This document shows positions 1-8,385 of a DNA stretch of 64,000 bases, in pieces. Numbering within the stretch: position 1 is the stretch's first letter; each line of letters starts with the position of its first letter. The stretch comes from Selaginella moellendorffii (taxonomy: Eukaryota; Streptophyta; Lycopodiopsida; Selaginellales; Selaginellaceae). Where the stretch lies: positions 1 through 64,000 of the forward strand of contig NW_003314340.1 in the NCBI RefSeq assembly GCF_000143415.4. Direction: 5' to 3'. A program made the position numbers and the translations under genes. The notes under the pieces were generated by a model. The model saw only the letters and a program-made list of their open reading frames with translations, ran no database searches and was not told the DNA's origin.

Positions 1-1909
1 AAAAGACCACCCGTAAAGACCACAGCAGACGGCAGAGCACAGGACGGTAGATGCGATTGTTTAAACGTGTAGCTAAGCAGGACAGCGACAAAATCCTTGA
101 ATGCCCTCGCTAACGCCTCTCATTGTGTTGTGACAGAAGTCCAGAGAAGATGGCTTGGCTGGCCGGGATAGAGATTGGCAAGGGAGCTACAGAAAACTCC
201 AGAGCAAGGCTGGGATCTTCCTGGAAGTTTGAGACGAAGAACGTGTTACAACCCCAAGTAAGCTTTGCTTTCAGCACAGTTTTAAATGAAATCGATCGCT
301 TGCGCAAATTGCGAGATCATGGAACGTGATCGCCATGATGTTTGTTCCAGCGCCGGTAAAAAGGTACGAAGAGCTCTAGGACGAGACAAGACCGTGAAGC
401 TTAGAAAAAAGAAAAGCGAGAAAGTATGTGCTGGCTGGCTGTTTTGGAAGTAAGGCTGCGCGATCCAGCTCGTATTTCCATCGCCCAATTACACAGTGTA
501 AGCGGACAAGCTGGAAGGAATCGCCACGCCTCCATAGCTTAGCTCGCGACTAAAGAGCTTGATTTTTGCAGTGGAATTTTCCTCGTGAGAGGGGAATCGC
601 AAAGAGGTTGTGGACAAAAGAGCTCGCGAGAGATGGCTTTGGATTAAGGAGTAGCTGTGCAGCTCTGGTCGCTCTTTCACTCGGCGATGGCGACAAAAGC
701 TTTGTTTATGTCTTTGCTCCTGTCAGCTGGCTAAAGAGGAGATGGGAGAAATAAATGTACTGTAGCCATACGCTGGCTGGTACGTACGAGAGAATACGCT
801 AGAAAAAGTTCTCTACTATAGCTTGATCTCGGGCTTGATCTCGTGAGCTTTTCTTTTTATCGCGATGGTGACAAAGAAGAATTCTTTCTCCTCGTGATTG
901 ATCAAACAAGCTAGCTTTGGAAAGAGTTTTTTAAGGCGATCACATCGCTCTATAGAGAAGCTTGCCTGCCATTTGGAGCTGCTATAAGCTACAGAGCTAA
1001 TCAATATAGAGGCACCATGGAAATCCAAAGCGATCGAGATGATCGAGCGATGGATTGTGGTGGAGCGAGCAACAATCTGTCTCGACCATCCTGTGAACGA
1101 ACCACCGATCGAACGAACAAAACTAAGAACACCCACCAAACTTCCACGGGGGACCGGTTGCTCTCGTGCCTTTCGTGCTAGAAACCCACTGCAAACTTAC
1201 TACCCACTCGCGGGATTGATGGGAACGAACCTGTTATCCACGCCTAGATCTTTAAGAACTCCTGGCGAGACGCGACGGAAGCGTGGAGCTCGCCTGCCAG
1301 ATCTGCAAGACCCAAGTTAGAAACAGCCCAAGAAGGAAGAACGCCATGGATTTGGAGATCTGGAGATCTGGAGAGAACCAAAGTTCCTTATTGATGCCAG
1401 AGTGTGGCAAAAGAAGAGATGCTACAAATGCCCGCCAGGAACGAAGCTACATTAGAGAATGTAGCTTCCCGCGAGCCCCCTCGTCGCCCCCGCAAGATCT
1501 AAAGAGCCTAACTAGACCCACAAACCAAAAGAGAGAGAACATACCCAACCAAGAGAGAGAGAGAGAACCTCTTCACAGTAGCAAGAATGCTGGCTGGAAA
1601 CCCAATAGAGATCTCGAAGAACAAGCATCGGCTATGAAGCGATCGATCCCTCCGCCCTCTTGATCCGAAAGTCTTTTATGACGAACACACCAAAGACGAG
1701 TTTTCTTTCTTTTCTTTCTTGCTGCCACTGCTGCTGCTGCTGCTGCTGCTGATACTGCTGCTGCCGAGCTGATAGATTGACCGAGAAGATCGAGAGAATA
1801 GAGAGAGGAGAGAGCGCGACGAGAACAATTTTTTTTTCTTTTCCACTTTCATTTCAAAGAGAGACCTCGAACGAACGAACGAGCGACGAAGGAAGAATGA
1901 TCATGATCA
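1..1909. other. Non-coding stretch, no gene recognised
   Basis: I find no reading frame here that resembles a known protein; the open frames of 60-130 codons are in mixed low-complexity sequence and have no plausible splice partners. Visible structure: an 11-bp perfect stem with a 4-nt loop at 1443-1468, short tandem GGAGATCT units near 1352-1372, a GA run near 1553-1567 and a CTG run near 1728-1750. It lies downstream of the minus-strand peptide gene at 1910-2134, so its right end probably holds that gene's 3' UTR. Confidence 0.5.
1721..1765. repeat. CTG/GCT trinucleotide microsatellite
   Basis: A run of about seven CTG units with interruptions on both sides (GCTGCCACTG before it, ATACTGCTGCTGCC after it). 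It sits just downstream of the minus-strand peptide frame and is not inside a recognised coding region. Confidence 0.8.
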
Positions 1910-2134
1910 TCAGTAAGTGTGGTATGGATCCTGCGTGAGCAATTGCCGGGTCGCGTGCTCCAAGCGGCTGCCAAGATCCAGGACTTGCTGCTGCTGCTCC
2001 AGGCTGAGATCGTCCACCTCGAGGCCGCCGCCACCAAACGACTTGGTCAGGCGCGCGGCCTCCGCCACCGCCAGCAACACCACCACCAACATCACCACCG
2101 CGAGCACCTTGTTCAGCACCTTCCCGGCCTCCAT
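1910..2134 (-). CDS. Putative small secreted peptide precursor (74 aa)
   Basis: The frame starts at an ATG in a strong context (A at -3, G at +4) and encodes 74 residues. Residues 1-27 look like a signal peptide: a short charged start (MEAGKVLNK), a hydrophobic core (VLAVVMLVVVLLAV) and an AEA-A type cleavage region. The remaining 47 residues have no cysteine, include a glycine run, an acidic patch, a QQQQ run and end in QDPYHTY. That is the architecture of a plant signalling-peptide precursor, but the C-terminus matches no family I know (not CLE, CEP, RGF, IDA, PSK or PSY). The region upstream on the minus strand is CT-rich, as plant 5' leaders often are. A second minus-strand frame overlaps it with proline/glycine-poor, arginine-rich translation and is taken as a shadow. 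Function unknown. Confidence 0.45.
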   Translation of the reverse strand: MEAGKVLNKVLAVVMLVVVLLAVAEAARLTKSFGGGGLEVDDLSLEQQQQVLDLGSRLEHATRQLLTQDPYHTY

Positions 2135-3510
2135 TTCTCCGCTTCCTGGATGATGGGCGATTCGATCTGCTCTGGAAAAGAGGGGAGAGAGAGCTCTCGA
2201 GCTCCAAACACCTGTGAGAGTGAGAGAGAGATCTAGCTCGCTCGAAGAACAAAAGTGAGAGAGAAAGAGATCGTCTTCTTCTTCGCTTGCTTCCCTGATT
2301 TGCTTTGCTCGCTTTGATCCTTCACTCTAGCTAGAACTTTGGCGTGGTGCGCGCGAGCTCTCGAGCTCTCGAGCTCTTTTCTTTCAGAGGGTTAAAGCTA
2401 TGGTGGTATTAAAGCCAGAGGAGAATGGAGAAAAAGCAGCGAGTCCAGCGAGGAAGGGTGGTCGCTTTGTGTGTTTTTGTGGCCATTAAACGCGTCGTCG
2501 CGTGGTGTCGGTCACCGCGGCGCCGGTCGCACGGCAGCCGCGGCGTACGGAAGACGCGGCAAAACCAGAGGAATCCGAGGCGAATATGCCTGGCATGATT
2601 CTCTTCAGAGCATAGGATGCTTGCTCTGACCCCGTGTGTTTGTGTTTTTCCTGTGCATGATTGCGTAATTGATCCGTTCATGGGTAGGGAGGGCTTTCTT
2701 GTTTCGCCACCTTTTCTCGCGTCATGAAACATTGTTGTAATCATAGGGATCACGCTATGATGTGAATGGTTTGTTTTTTTTCGCGCCAAGCAAACGTGAG
2801 CGAGTGGATCACGCGTGTTCGATCGCGGTGACTTTTGGAACCCTTCCCATGCAACTTCTCGCGAGTGGCGTTGTTTTGATTGTTTCAATCAGCCGGGAAA
2901 AGAACCTTGACTTGATCCAACTCTCGTGCACGTTGTTTCACGAGATCGCGGTTTCCGGAGATCTTCTTGTTTACCATTTCCCTTCGCGAACTTCTAGAAG
3001 CCACCTGGCCAAGTTTCTAATTCTATATCGTGGGATCCCCCGGGGCAACAGTTGGCTCTTGCCGATCAATCGCACTAGCAATAGCATCAACAAAAGAAGA
3101 ACATTTCTAAACAAAAACAAAAACCGGGCGCTCCAGCTACTTCTTAATGGCCTTTGTGGTTGTCAGCCACCATTCCTTGAGGAATTGGCCCGGCCTCTTT
3201 TTTTTTCGATGCTCGACAACTTTGGCAGCGTGTACGGAGGAACATGACGCCGCGCGGTGTACGGCAAACCGCAGTGCGGTCACTGTGCCGTCCGCCCGCC
3301 GGACGCACACCTAGCCGGTCGCAGGGAATGGCCATCACCGCCAGCTGGCGAGCAGCAGGCCTTTAACTTTCGGCAGTGTACGGCCAAAACACTATTAAGT
3401 GGCGCACAGCTGGCGGGCAGACAGTTGGCATCGTTAAGTCGAAACTGGGCCGGTGACGTGGCCTTTGCGTGCGTGGGTTCGAATCCCTAGACGTTTATTA
3501 GGGCTTATGG
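2135..3510. other. Intergenic region with CT/GA-rich leader and GC-rich repeat-like block
   Basis: Positions 2160-2380 are GA/CT-rich and contain a self-complementary run of GAGCTC/TCGAG units at about 2354-2376, probably promoter or 5' UTR of the minus-strand peptide gene. No protein is recognised in 2400-3240. From about 3240 to 3490 the DNA becomes GC-rich with repeated GTGTACGGC and CAGCTGGCG words and ends in a perfect RNA polymerase III B-box (GGTTCGAATCC, 3476-3486). A tRNA fold could not be completed, so this may be a tRNA-derived repeat. Confidence 0.4.
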
Positions 3511-5538
3511 TTATTGTCCGCCACCTTTGAGCGAGGCAATCAGTTTCTTCACGCGGGCGACGTCGTCCCATCGGTTCAGCGTCGCGTACATGTTTGACAG
3601 GGAAATGTATGGACCGGCATTGCCGGGTTCTCGATCGATTGCTTTGGCTGCTACTCGCTCGGCGCGATCTACGTCCTTGTGGTTGCAAGATGCCCCGAGG
3701 AGGGATGTCCATGCCACGGCGAACGGGTGAAAGGGCAGGGTTTCGATCAGGGCCTCGGCTTCTTGCAGCCATCCTGCTTTGGCGAGCATGTCAATAAGGC
3801 TACCGTAGTGTTCTTCCTTGGGCTGGATGTTATGGTCGGATACCATGGAATTGTAGTAGTATATGCCATCCTCGACCAGGCCGGCGTGTGTGCACGCCGT
3901 GAGGACTCCCAAAAGTGTTACCTGGTTGGGCTTGGTGCCTTCCAAGTCCATCTTTTGGTAGAGCTCGAGGGCTTCGGTGCTATGCCCCTGTTGAGCATAC
4001 CCTGCAATGGTGCAAGTCCAGGAGATCTGGTTTGGAGTGGGCATTCTGTGAAAGAGGGCGATAGCGTCTTGCATGCTCCCACATTTGGTGTAAAGATTCA
4101 AGAGAGCGTTGCAGAGAGAAGTGTCTTGTTCGTCAAATCCAAGCGATGCGGCACGCAAGTGGATGAACTTTCCATCTTGCAGTGATCCGATCGATCCCAA
4201 TGCCTCGAGCAAAACCATAAAGGTGACGCCGTCGGGCTTGATGCCCTCGAGATCCATTTGGTGGAATAGCTCGATCGCGGCGTTGCTATCTCCAGCCTGG
4301 GCATACGCCGTGATCATTGTGTTCCAGGCAATCACACCCGGACTCGAGAGCTTTTCGAAAGTTTCCAAAGCTTTTGCAACGCTACCACACTTGGCATACA
4401 TGTTTATCAAGCTGTTGCTCACGAGAGCGTCAACCTTTACAGACGATTCAAGGATTTTCTCGTGAATCAAAACTCCTCGATCGAGATCGCCCACATTCGC
4501 GCAAGCCTCGAGGGCACTCAAGAAGACCGGCGTGTCGAGATCCAAAGGTGGCGACGACGATCCAATAGCCTCAAAGAAGAGCTCCAATGCCTCCTTGCTA
4601 TGCCCATTCTGGGCATATGCCGAGATCATAGCCGTCCACGTCACCCTCGTTCTTCGTTCCATGGCATCAAACACACGGCGCGCCATGGCGGCGCTCCGGC
4701 ACCGCCCGTACAGGCTAACCAGCGCGTTCCGTACGGCGATATCGCCCTCGAATCCAGCCGCGGCGGCGCGCTCCTGGACGAATTTGCCGCGATCGATCGA
4801 CTGAATGCCGGCGATCGCGTTGAGAAATGTGATCCTGTTGTGCCGGACGCCATCCAGATCCATCGCGCGAAAGAGGAACAGCACCAAATCCTCGCGCCCG
4901 AGCCGGGCGTAAGCGCCAATCATCGCGTTCCAGGAGACGAGGGTCTTCTCCTCCATGGCGTCGAAGATGGATCGCGCCAGCTCCAGCGCGCCCAATCGCG
5001 CGAAGGAATCGAGCATCACGTTGTCGAGGACGAGATCGCGGGCGCTGCTGGCGGTGGCCCTGGCGTGGATCGAGCGGAGGAGGGGAAGATCCGCGGTCCC
5101 AGCCGCGGCGATGGCGACGAAAGTGGATCCATTCGGCTTGACGCCCTCGTGATCCATTCTTCGCAGGAGATGGATCGCTTGCGCCAGATGCCCGTTCTGG
5201 GCATATGCTGCGAGCATGATTGTCCAGCTAAAGACGTTGCGATGCGCGATCCCATCGAAGACCAGGCGCGCTTCCTCGAGGCTGGAGCACTTGCCATACA
5301 TCTCCACCAGGAGATTGAGAAGGAATGTGTCACTGGAGGAATGCGTGGAGATCAGGGACGAGGAGGAGGTGATGTGGGCGTGAATCCGGCGCCCCTGCTC
5401 GATCGCCCTGGCATTGCTGCAGCGCTTGACGATCCAGGCACACACCCCCCTGTCGCTGCTGGAATCGAGGCGCTGGATGTCCTCGTCGATTCGATCCAGG
5501 CAGCGCCGGCTCAAGACGTGCTCATCGCTCTTGAGCAT
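3511..5538 (-). CDS. PLS-class pentatricopeptide repeat protein, no DYW domain
   Basis: Intronless frame of 675 residues from the first in-frame ATG (5538); the open frame extends three codons further upstream only through a TTG. PPR proteins bind single-stranded RNA in mitochondria or plastids and act in editing, splicing or stability. The protein alternates P-, L- and S-type motifs, for example NVFSWTIMLAAYAQNGHLAQ followed by a longer VKPNGSTF motif, then TLVSWNAMIGAYARLGREDL. It ends in an E1-like region (HYGSLIDMLAKAGWLQEAE; WTSLLGASCNHKDVDRAERV; AGPYISLSNMYATLNRWDDV) and stops before any E+ or DYW domain. No clear transit peptide is visible at the N-terminus (MLKSDEHVLSRR). It is transcribed divergently from the PPR gene starting at 5674. 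Likely functional; RNA target unknown. Confidence 0.9.
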   Translation of the reverse strand: MLKSDEHVLSRRCLDRIDEDIQRLDSSSDRGVCAWIVKRCSNARAIEQGRRIHAHITSSSSLISTHSSSDTFLLNLLVEMYGKCSSLEEARLVFDGIAHRNVFSWTIMLAAYAQNGHLAQAIHLLRRMDHEGVKPNGSTFVAIAAAGTADLPLLRSIHARATASSARDLVLDNVMLDSFARLGALELARSIFDAMEEKTLVSWNAMIGAYARLGREDLVLFLFRAMDLDGVRHNRITFLNAIAGIQSIDRGKFVQERAAAAGFEGDIAVRNALVSLYGRCRSAAMARRVFDAMERRTRVTWTAMISAYAQNGHSKEALELFFEAIGSSSPPLDLDTPVFLSALEACANVGDLDRGVLIHEKILESSVKVDALVSNSLINMYAKCGSVAKALETFEKLSSPGVIAWNTMITAYAQAGDSNAAIELFHQMDLEGIKPDGVTFMVLLEALGSIGSLQDGKFIHLRAASLGFDEQDTSLCNALLNLYTKCGSMQDAIALFHRMPTPNQISWTCTIAGYAQQGHSTEALELYQKMDLEGTKPNQVTLLGVLTACTHAGLVEDGIYYYNSMVSDHNIQPKEEHYGSLIDMLAKAGWLQEAEALIETLPFHPFAVAWTSLLGASCNHKDVDRAERVAAKAIDREPGNAGPYISLSNMYATLNRWDDVARVKKLIASLKGGGQ

Positions 5539-5673
5539 CGCCCTCAATGATCCAGAGCGCTAGAGATTGCACTAGACATGCTTGATCGCACGGAAGATCT
5601 CCATGCCAGCGTCGAGCGATGGCTGGATTTGCCAAGAACATAGCTTCCATTGTCAAACTATGACAAGTGATCC
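5539..5673. promoter_or_regulatory. 135-bp shared spacer between two divergent PPR genes
   Basis: The start codons of the minus-strand PPR (5538) and the plus-strand PPR (5674) are only 135 bp apart, so both promoters and both 5' leaders must lie here or overlap coding sequence. Part of the spacer, about 5583-5630, repeats codons of the plus-strand gene's own N-terminus (5721-5768), encoding DR-x-x-DLHASV-x-R in both places. No core promoter motif could be assigned. Confidence 0.45.
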
Positions 5674-8121
5674 ATGGATGGCTACTTGCGGGAGATCCAA
5701 GGCTGTGCCTCGCTCGATCGCGCGAGAGATCTCCACGCCAGCGTCGACCGCTCGCTGCGATCTGGGGATATCTTCCTCGGCAACAAGATCATCGAGATGT
5801 ATGGACGCTGCGGCAGTCCCGGCGATGCCAGCAGCGCCTTTCGATCCATGCCGGTTTGGGATTCCTTCACTTGGAATCTCTTGCTTGGTTCTCATTGCAA
5901 GAATCGCGATTTGGAGGGCGCTCGAGATGTTTTCGATGGCATGCCCAGCGCGGCCAAGGACATGGTGTCGTGGAACACGATTTTTTCTGCATATGCCCGC
6001 TCGGGGCAACTGTCGGTGTGTCGGGAGATATTTGGAAAAATGCCGGGAAGAGATCTTGTGTCGTGGAACACAATGATTGCTGTCTCTACGCAAGCGGAAA
6101 CTACGGACCATGCAAAGGGAATCTTTGATGAGATGAAAGAGAAGAACTTGGTGTCTTGGAACTCTCTTCTTGCGGTATATGCCCGAGCGAGGCATTGGCA
6201 AAACGCTAAGGCGGTCTTTTTGGCAATGCCGCTGCGGGATTTAGTCGCCTGGAACTCATTGCTGGCTGCGAGCAAAGATCTCAAGGATGGAGTTCATGTT
6301 TTCTTGCATGAAATGCCGGAGTATGATCAAATCTCTTCGAACGCAATGCTAGATGTTTATGCTTCTAATGGGCATGTTGAAGAGGCCAGGGAGTTTTTTA
6401 CTGCGATGCCTTCTCGAGACGTGGTGTCTTACACGACACTTCTTTCGCTAAATGCCGAGGCTGGGGATATAGAATTTGTGGAAAAGACTTTTGCCGTCAT
6501 GCCAGAGTATAATTCTGCTTCCATGAACGCTATGACTCGTGTGTATGCGCGAAGTGGTCATGTAGATGAAGCCAGGAAGGTTTTTGATGAGAACCAATCA
6601 ATAAACTTGATCTCCTGGAACACGCTTCTCACGGCATATGCCCAAAAAGGGTATACTTCGGAAGCAGAGAGCATCTTCAAAGAGATGCCGAAGAGAAATC
6701 TGGTGTCTTGGAACGCAATGCTTGCGGGATATGCCCACTTTGGGTATGTCAAAGAAGCAAAGCTCTTATTCGATGATTTTCCAAAGCGGGACTTGGTAAC
6801 CTGGAACATTATGCTTTCTGCTTTTGCACAAAGCGGGTATTTGGAGGAATCAAAAAAAGTATTTGATGAGATGCCACAGCAAAACGTGGTGTCCTTGACG
6901 ACACTGCTGGGACTCTATGCCCAACAAGGACGCATGCAAGATGTTAAGACATTGTTTGAAAAGGTGGTGGAGTGGGATCTTGTTTCATGGACGTGCATGT
7001 TGATCATTTTAGCCGAGAACGGCGAGCTAGACGAGGCAAAGAAACTGTTTGATAGGTTGCGCGAACGGGATTTAGTGTGTTGGAACGCCATCCTTCGTGC
7101 CTACTCTCGCCATGGCCAGGTGTTAGAGGTGGAAAAGATTTTCCAGCAAATGCCACAAAAGGATCTCACGTCTTGGAATGCGGTTCTAGCTGCGTACTCT
7201 CAAACTGGAGGTTTTGAAAAAACCGAGAGGATGTTTGGACAGATGCCTCAGTGGGATGTTCTAAGCTGGAACTCACGCATGGATGCTTTCGTCCAAGGTG
7301 GTCATTTAAAGAAGTCGGAAGAAATCTTTGATCTGATGCCAGAGAAAGATCAGTTTTCGTGGAATCTCATCCTCGCCGTGTGGATTAAGCTCCATGGTTT
7401 GGAGAAAGCGAAACACGTATTTGATTCAATGCCTTTTAGAAATGTTGCCTCGGGAACGATGATGATATCTGCATATGCCCACGATGGGCATCTTGATCAA
7501 TCACTCGTGATGCTCAGCGTCATGCCTCAAAGGAACGCCTTCACGTGGAATGTGATGCTAGGAGCTTATACTCAGAATGGGAATATGCTCGCTGGAGAAG
7601 CACTTTTTGAGACACTGCCGGAGGAGAACTTAGTGTCATGGGGTGTTCTTCTCGCTGGTTACACCAACAGTGGCAACCATGCAACAAGCTTGGATGTATT
7701 AAATCGCTTGAAGATGATCCATGTTCCGGAAGAGACGTGTTTCGTCACAGCTTTGATCTCGTGTAGCTACCTAGGAAGGATTGAAGAGAGCAAATCGTGC
7801 TTCCTGTCCATGACGCTCGATTATCACATCAATCCCAGCAAGCAGCACTACTGCTGTATCGTAAGCGTCCTCTGCCGCTCGGGGCATCTGAATGATGCTG
7901 TGGAGCTTGTCTCGAGCATGCCTTTCCATCCCGATAGGATGGAGTGGACGTGCTTGCTGGGAGCTTGCAAGAACTTTAATGATCTTGCTAGGGGAGCTAA
8001 AGTTACTAGCCAAGTTCTTGCACTTGATCCAGGTCGTGAGACATCATATGTGCTGCTCGCAAACATATTTGAATCGTCTTTGAAACCGATGATCACTGAC
8101 CGAGCTAGAGCTCGACCATAG
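5674..8121 (+). CDS. PPR protein made of tandem 31-residue S-type motifs
   Basis: Intronless 815-residue protein starting at ATG 5674. After a short N-terminal segment (LHASVDRSLRSGDIFLGNKI) it consists of about 20 consecutive motifs of the form LVSWNAMLAGYAHFGYVKEA-x-LLFDDFPKRD, all near 31 residues; the usual 35-residue P and L motifs are absent until the end. Position 5 is N in most motifs and T in four; the last position is D or N. By the published PPR code this gives a predicted target of roughly UUCUUUACCUCGGUUUCAC (inference, unverified). The C-terminus is E1-like (YCCIVSVLCRSGHLNDAVEL; WTCLLGACKNFNDLARGAKV; SYVLLANIFES) and then ends; there is no E+ or DYW domain and no evident transit peptide. 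The ABC transporter gene follows 264 bp downstream; a 5'-truncated, decayed copy of this gene precedes the second ABC gene. Confidence 0.9.
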   Translation: MDGYLREIQGCASLDRARDLHASVDRSLRSGDIFLGNKIIEMYGRCGSPGDASSAFRSMPVWDSFTWNLLLGSHCKNRDLEGARDVFDGMPSAAKDMVSWNTIFSAYARSGQLSVCREIFGKMPGRDLVSWNTMIAVSTQAETTDHAKGIFDEMKEKNLVSWNSLLAVYARARHWQNAKAVFLAMPLRDLVAWNSLLAASKDLKDGVHVFLHEMPEYDQISSNAMLDVYASNGHVEEAREFFTAMPSRDVVSYTTLLSLNAEAGDIEFVEKTFAVMPEYNSASMNAMTRVYARSGHVDEARKVFDENQSINLISWNTLLTAYAQKGYTSEAESIFKEMPKRNLVSWNAMLAGYAHFGYVKEAKLLFDDFPKRDLVTWNIMLSAFAQSGYLEESKKVFDEMPQQNVVSLTTLLGLYAQQGRMQDVKTLFEKVVEWDLVSWTCMLIILAENGELDEAKKLFDRLRERDLVCWNAILRAYSRHGQVLEVEKIFQQMPQKDLTSWNAVLAAYSQTGGFEKTERMFGQMPQWDVLSWNSRMDAFVQGGHLKKSEEIFDLMPEKDQFSWNLILAVWIKLHGLEKAKHVFDSMPFRNVASGTMMISAYAHDGHLDQSLVMLSVMPQRNAFTWNVMLGAYTQNGNMLAGEALFETLPEENLVSWGVLLAGYTNSGNHATSLDVLNRLKMIHVPEETCFVTALISCSYLGRIEESKSCFLSMTLDYHINPSKQHYCCIVSVLCRSGHLNDAVELVSSMPFHPDRMEWTCLLGACKNFNDLARGAKVTSQVLALDPGRETSYVLLANIFESSLKPMITDRARARP

Positions 8122-8225
8122 ATGAGGTTTTTATAAGCATTGGACTTAGCTTCGTTGGACGGAGGTATAGCAACGACCTTTGAACCGTGGTCTATGTGAC
8201 GTCTGATTTTACTGATACCATTGAT

Positions 8226-8300
8226 TTTTTTCTTCCAGGTAAGAACTAGAAGGATTTCACGAAGCAACTGATATACTATATGAATCTCATGAGTTGGGAT
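8226..8300 (+). pseudogene. Relic of ABC transporter exon 3
   Basis: The sequence around 8236-8275 (TTCTTCCAG then GTAAGAACTAGAAGGATTTC) matches the intron 2/exon 3 junction of the ABC gene just downstream (8846-8885), including acceptor site and the codons for KNREEFVKQLIYY in decayed form. It is not in frame with anything. A longer relic occupies the same place before the second ABC gene. Confidence 0.5.
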
Positions 8301-8385
8301 TTTATGGAGGGATCCACAGGACCATCCTTTTAAAAAGAGATCAAGCTAGGAGTTGACTGGAGAACAATTCTATGCTGGAAACGCC

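Noticed and set aside
126-150. miR156-like start (TGACAGAAG)
   Set aside because: Only the first nine bases agree; no star strand or hairpin is present around it.
1039-1663. Two overlapping open frames of 93 and 126 codons
   Set aside because: Low-complexity Arg/Pro/Glu-rich translations, no family resemblance, no splice context.
3420-3500. tRNA gene suggested by GGTTCGAATCC
   Set aside because: T-stem pairs only three of five bases and no acceptor stem, D-arm or anticodon arm could be fitted upstream; kept only as a B-box observation.
4462-5550. 362-codon open frame on the plus strand
   Set aside because: Antisense shadow of the minus-strand PPR gene; the composition follows from repeated PPR codons and it has no recognisable domain.
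3511-8121. DYW or E+ editing domains at PPR C-termini
   Set aside because: None of the PPR frames in the window continues into the conserved PG box, HxE(x)nCxxC or terminal DYW; all stop in or soon after E1-like sequence.
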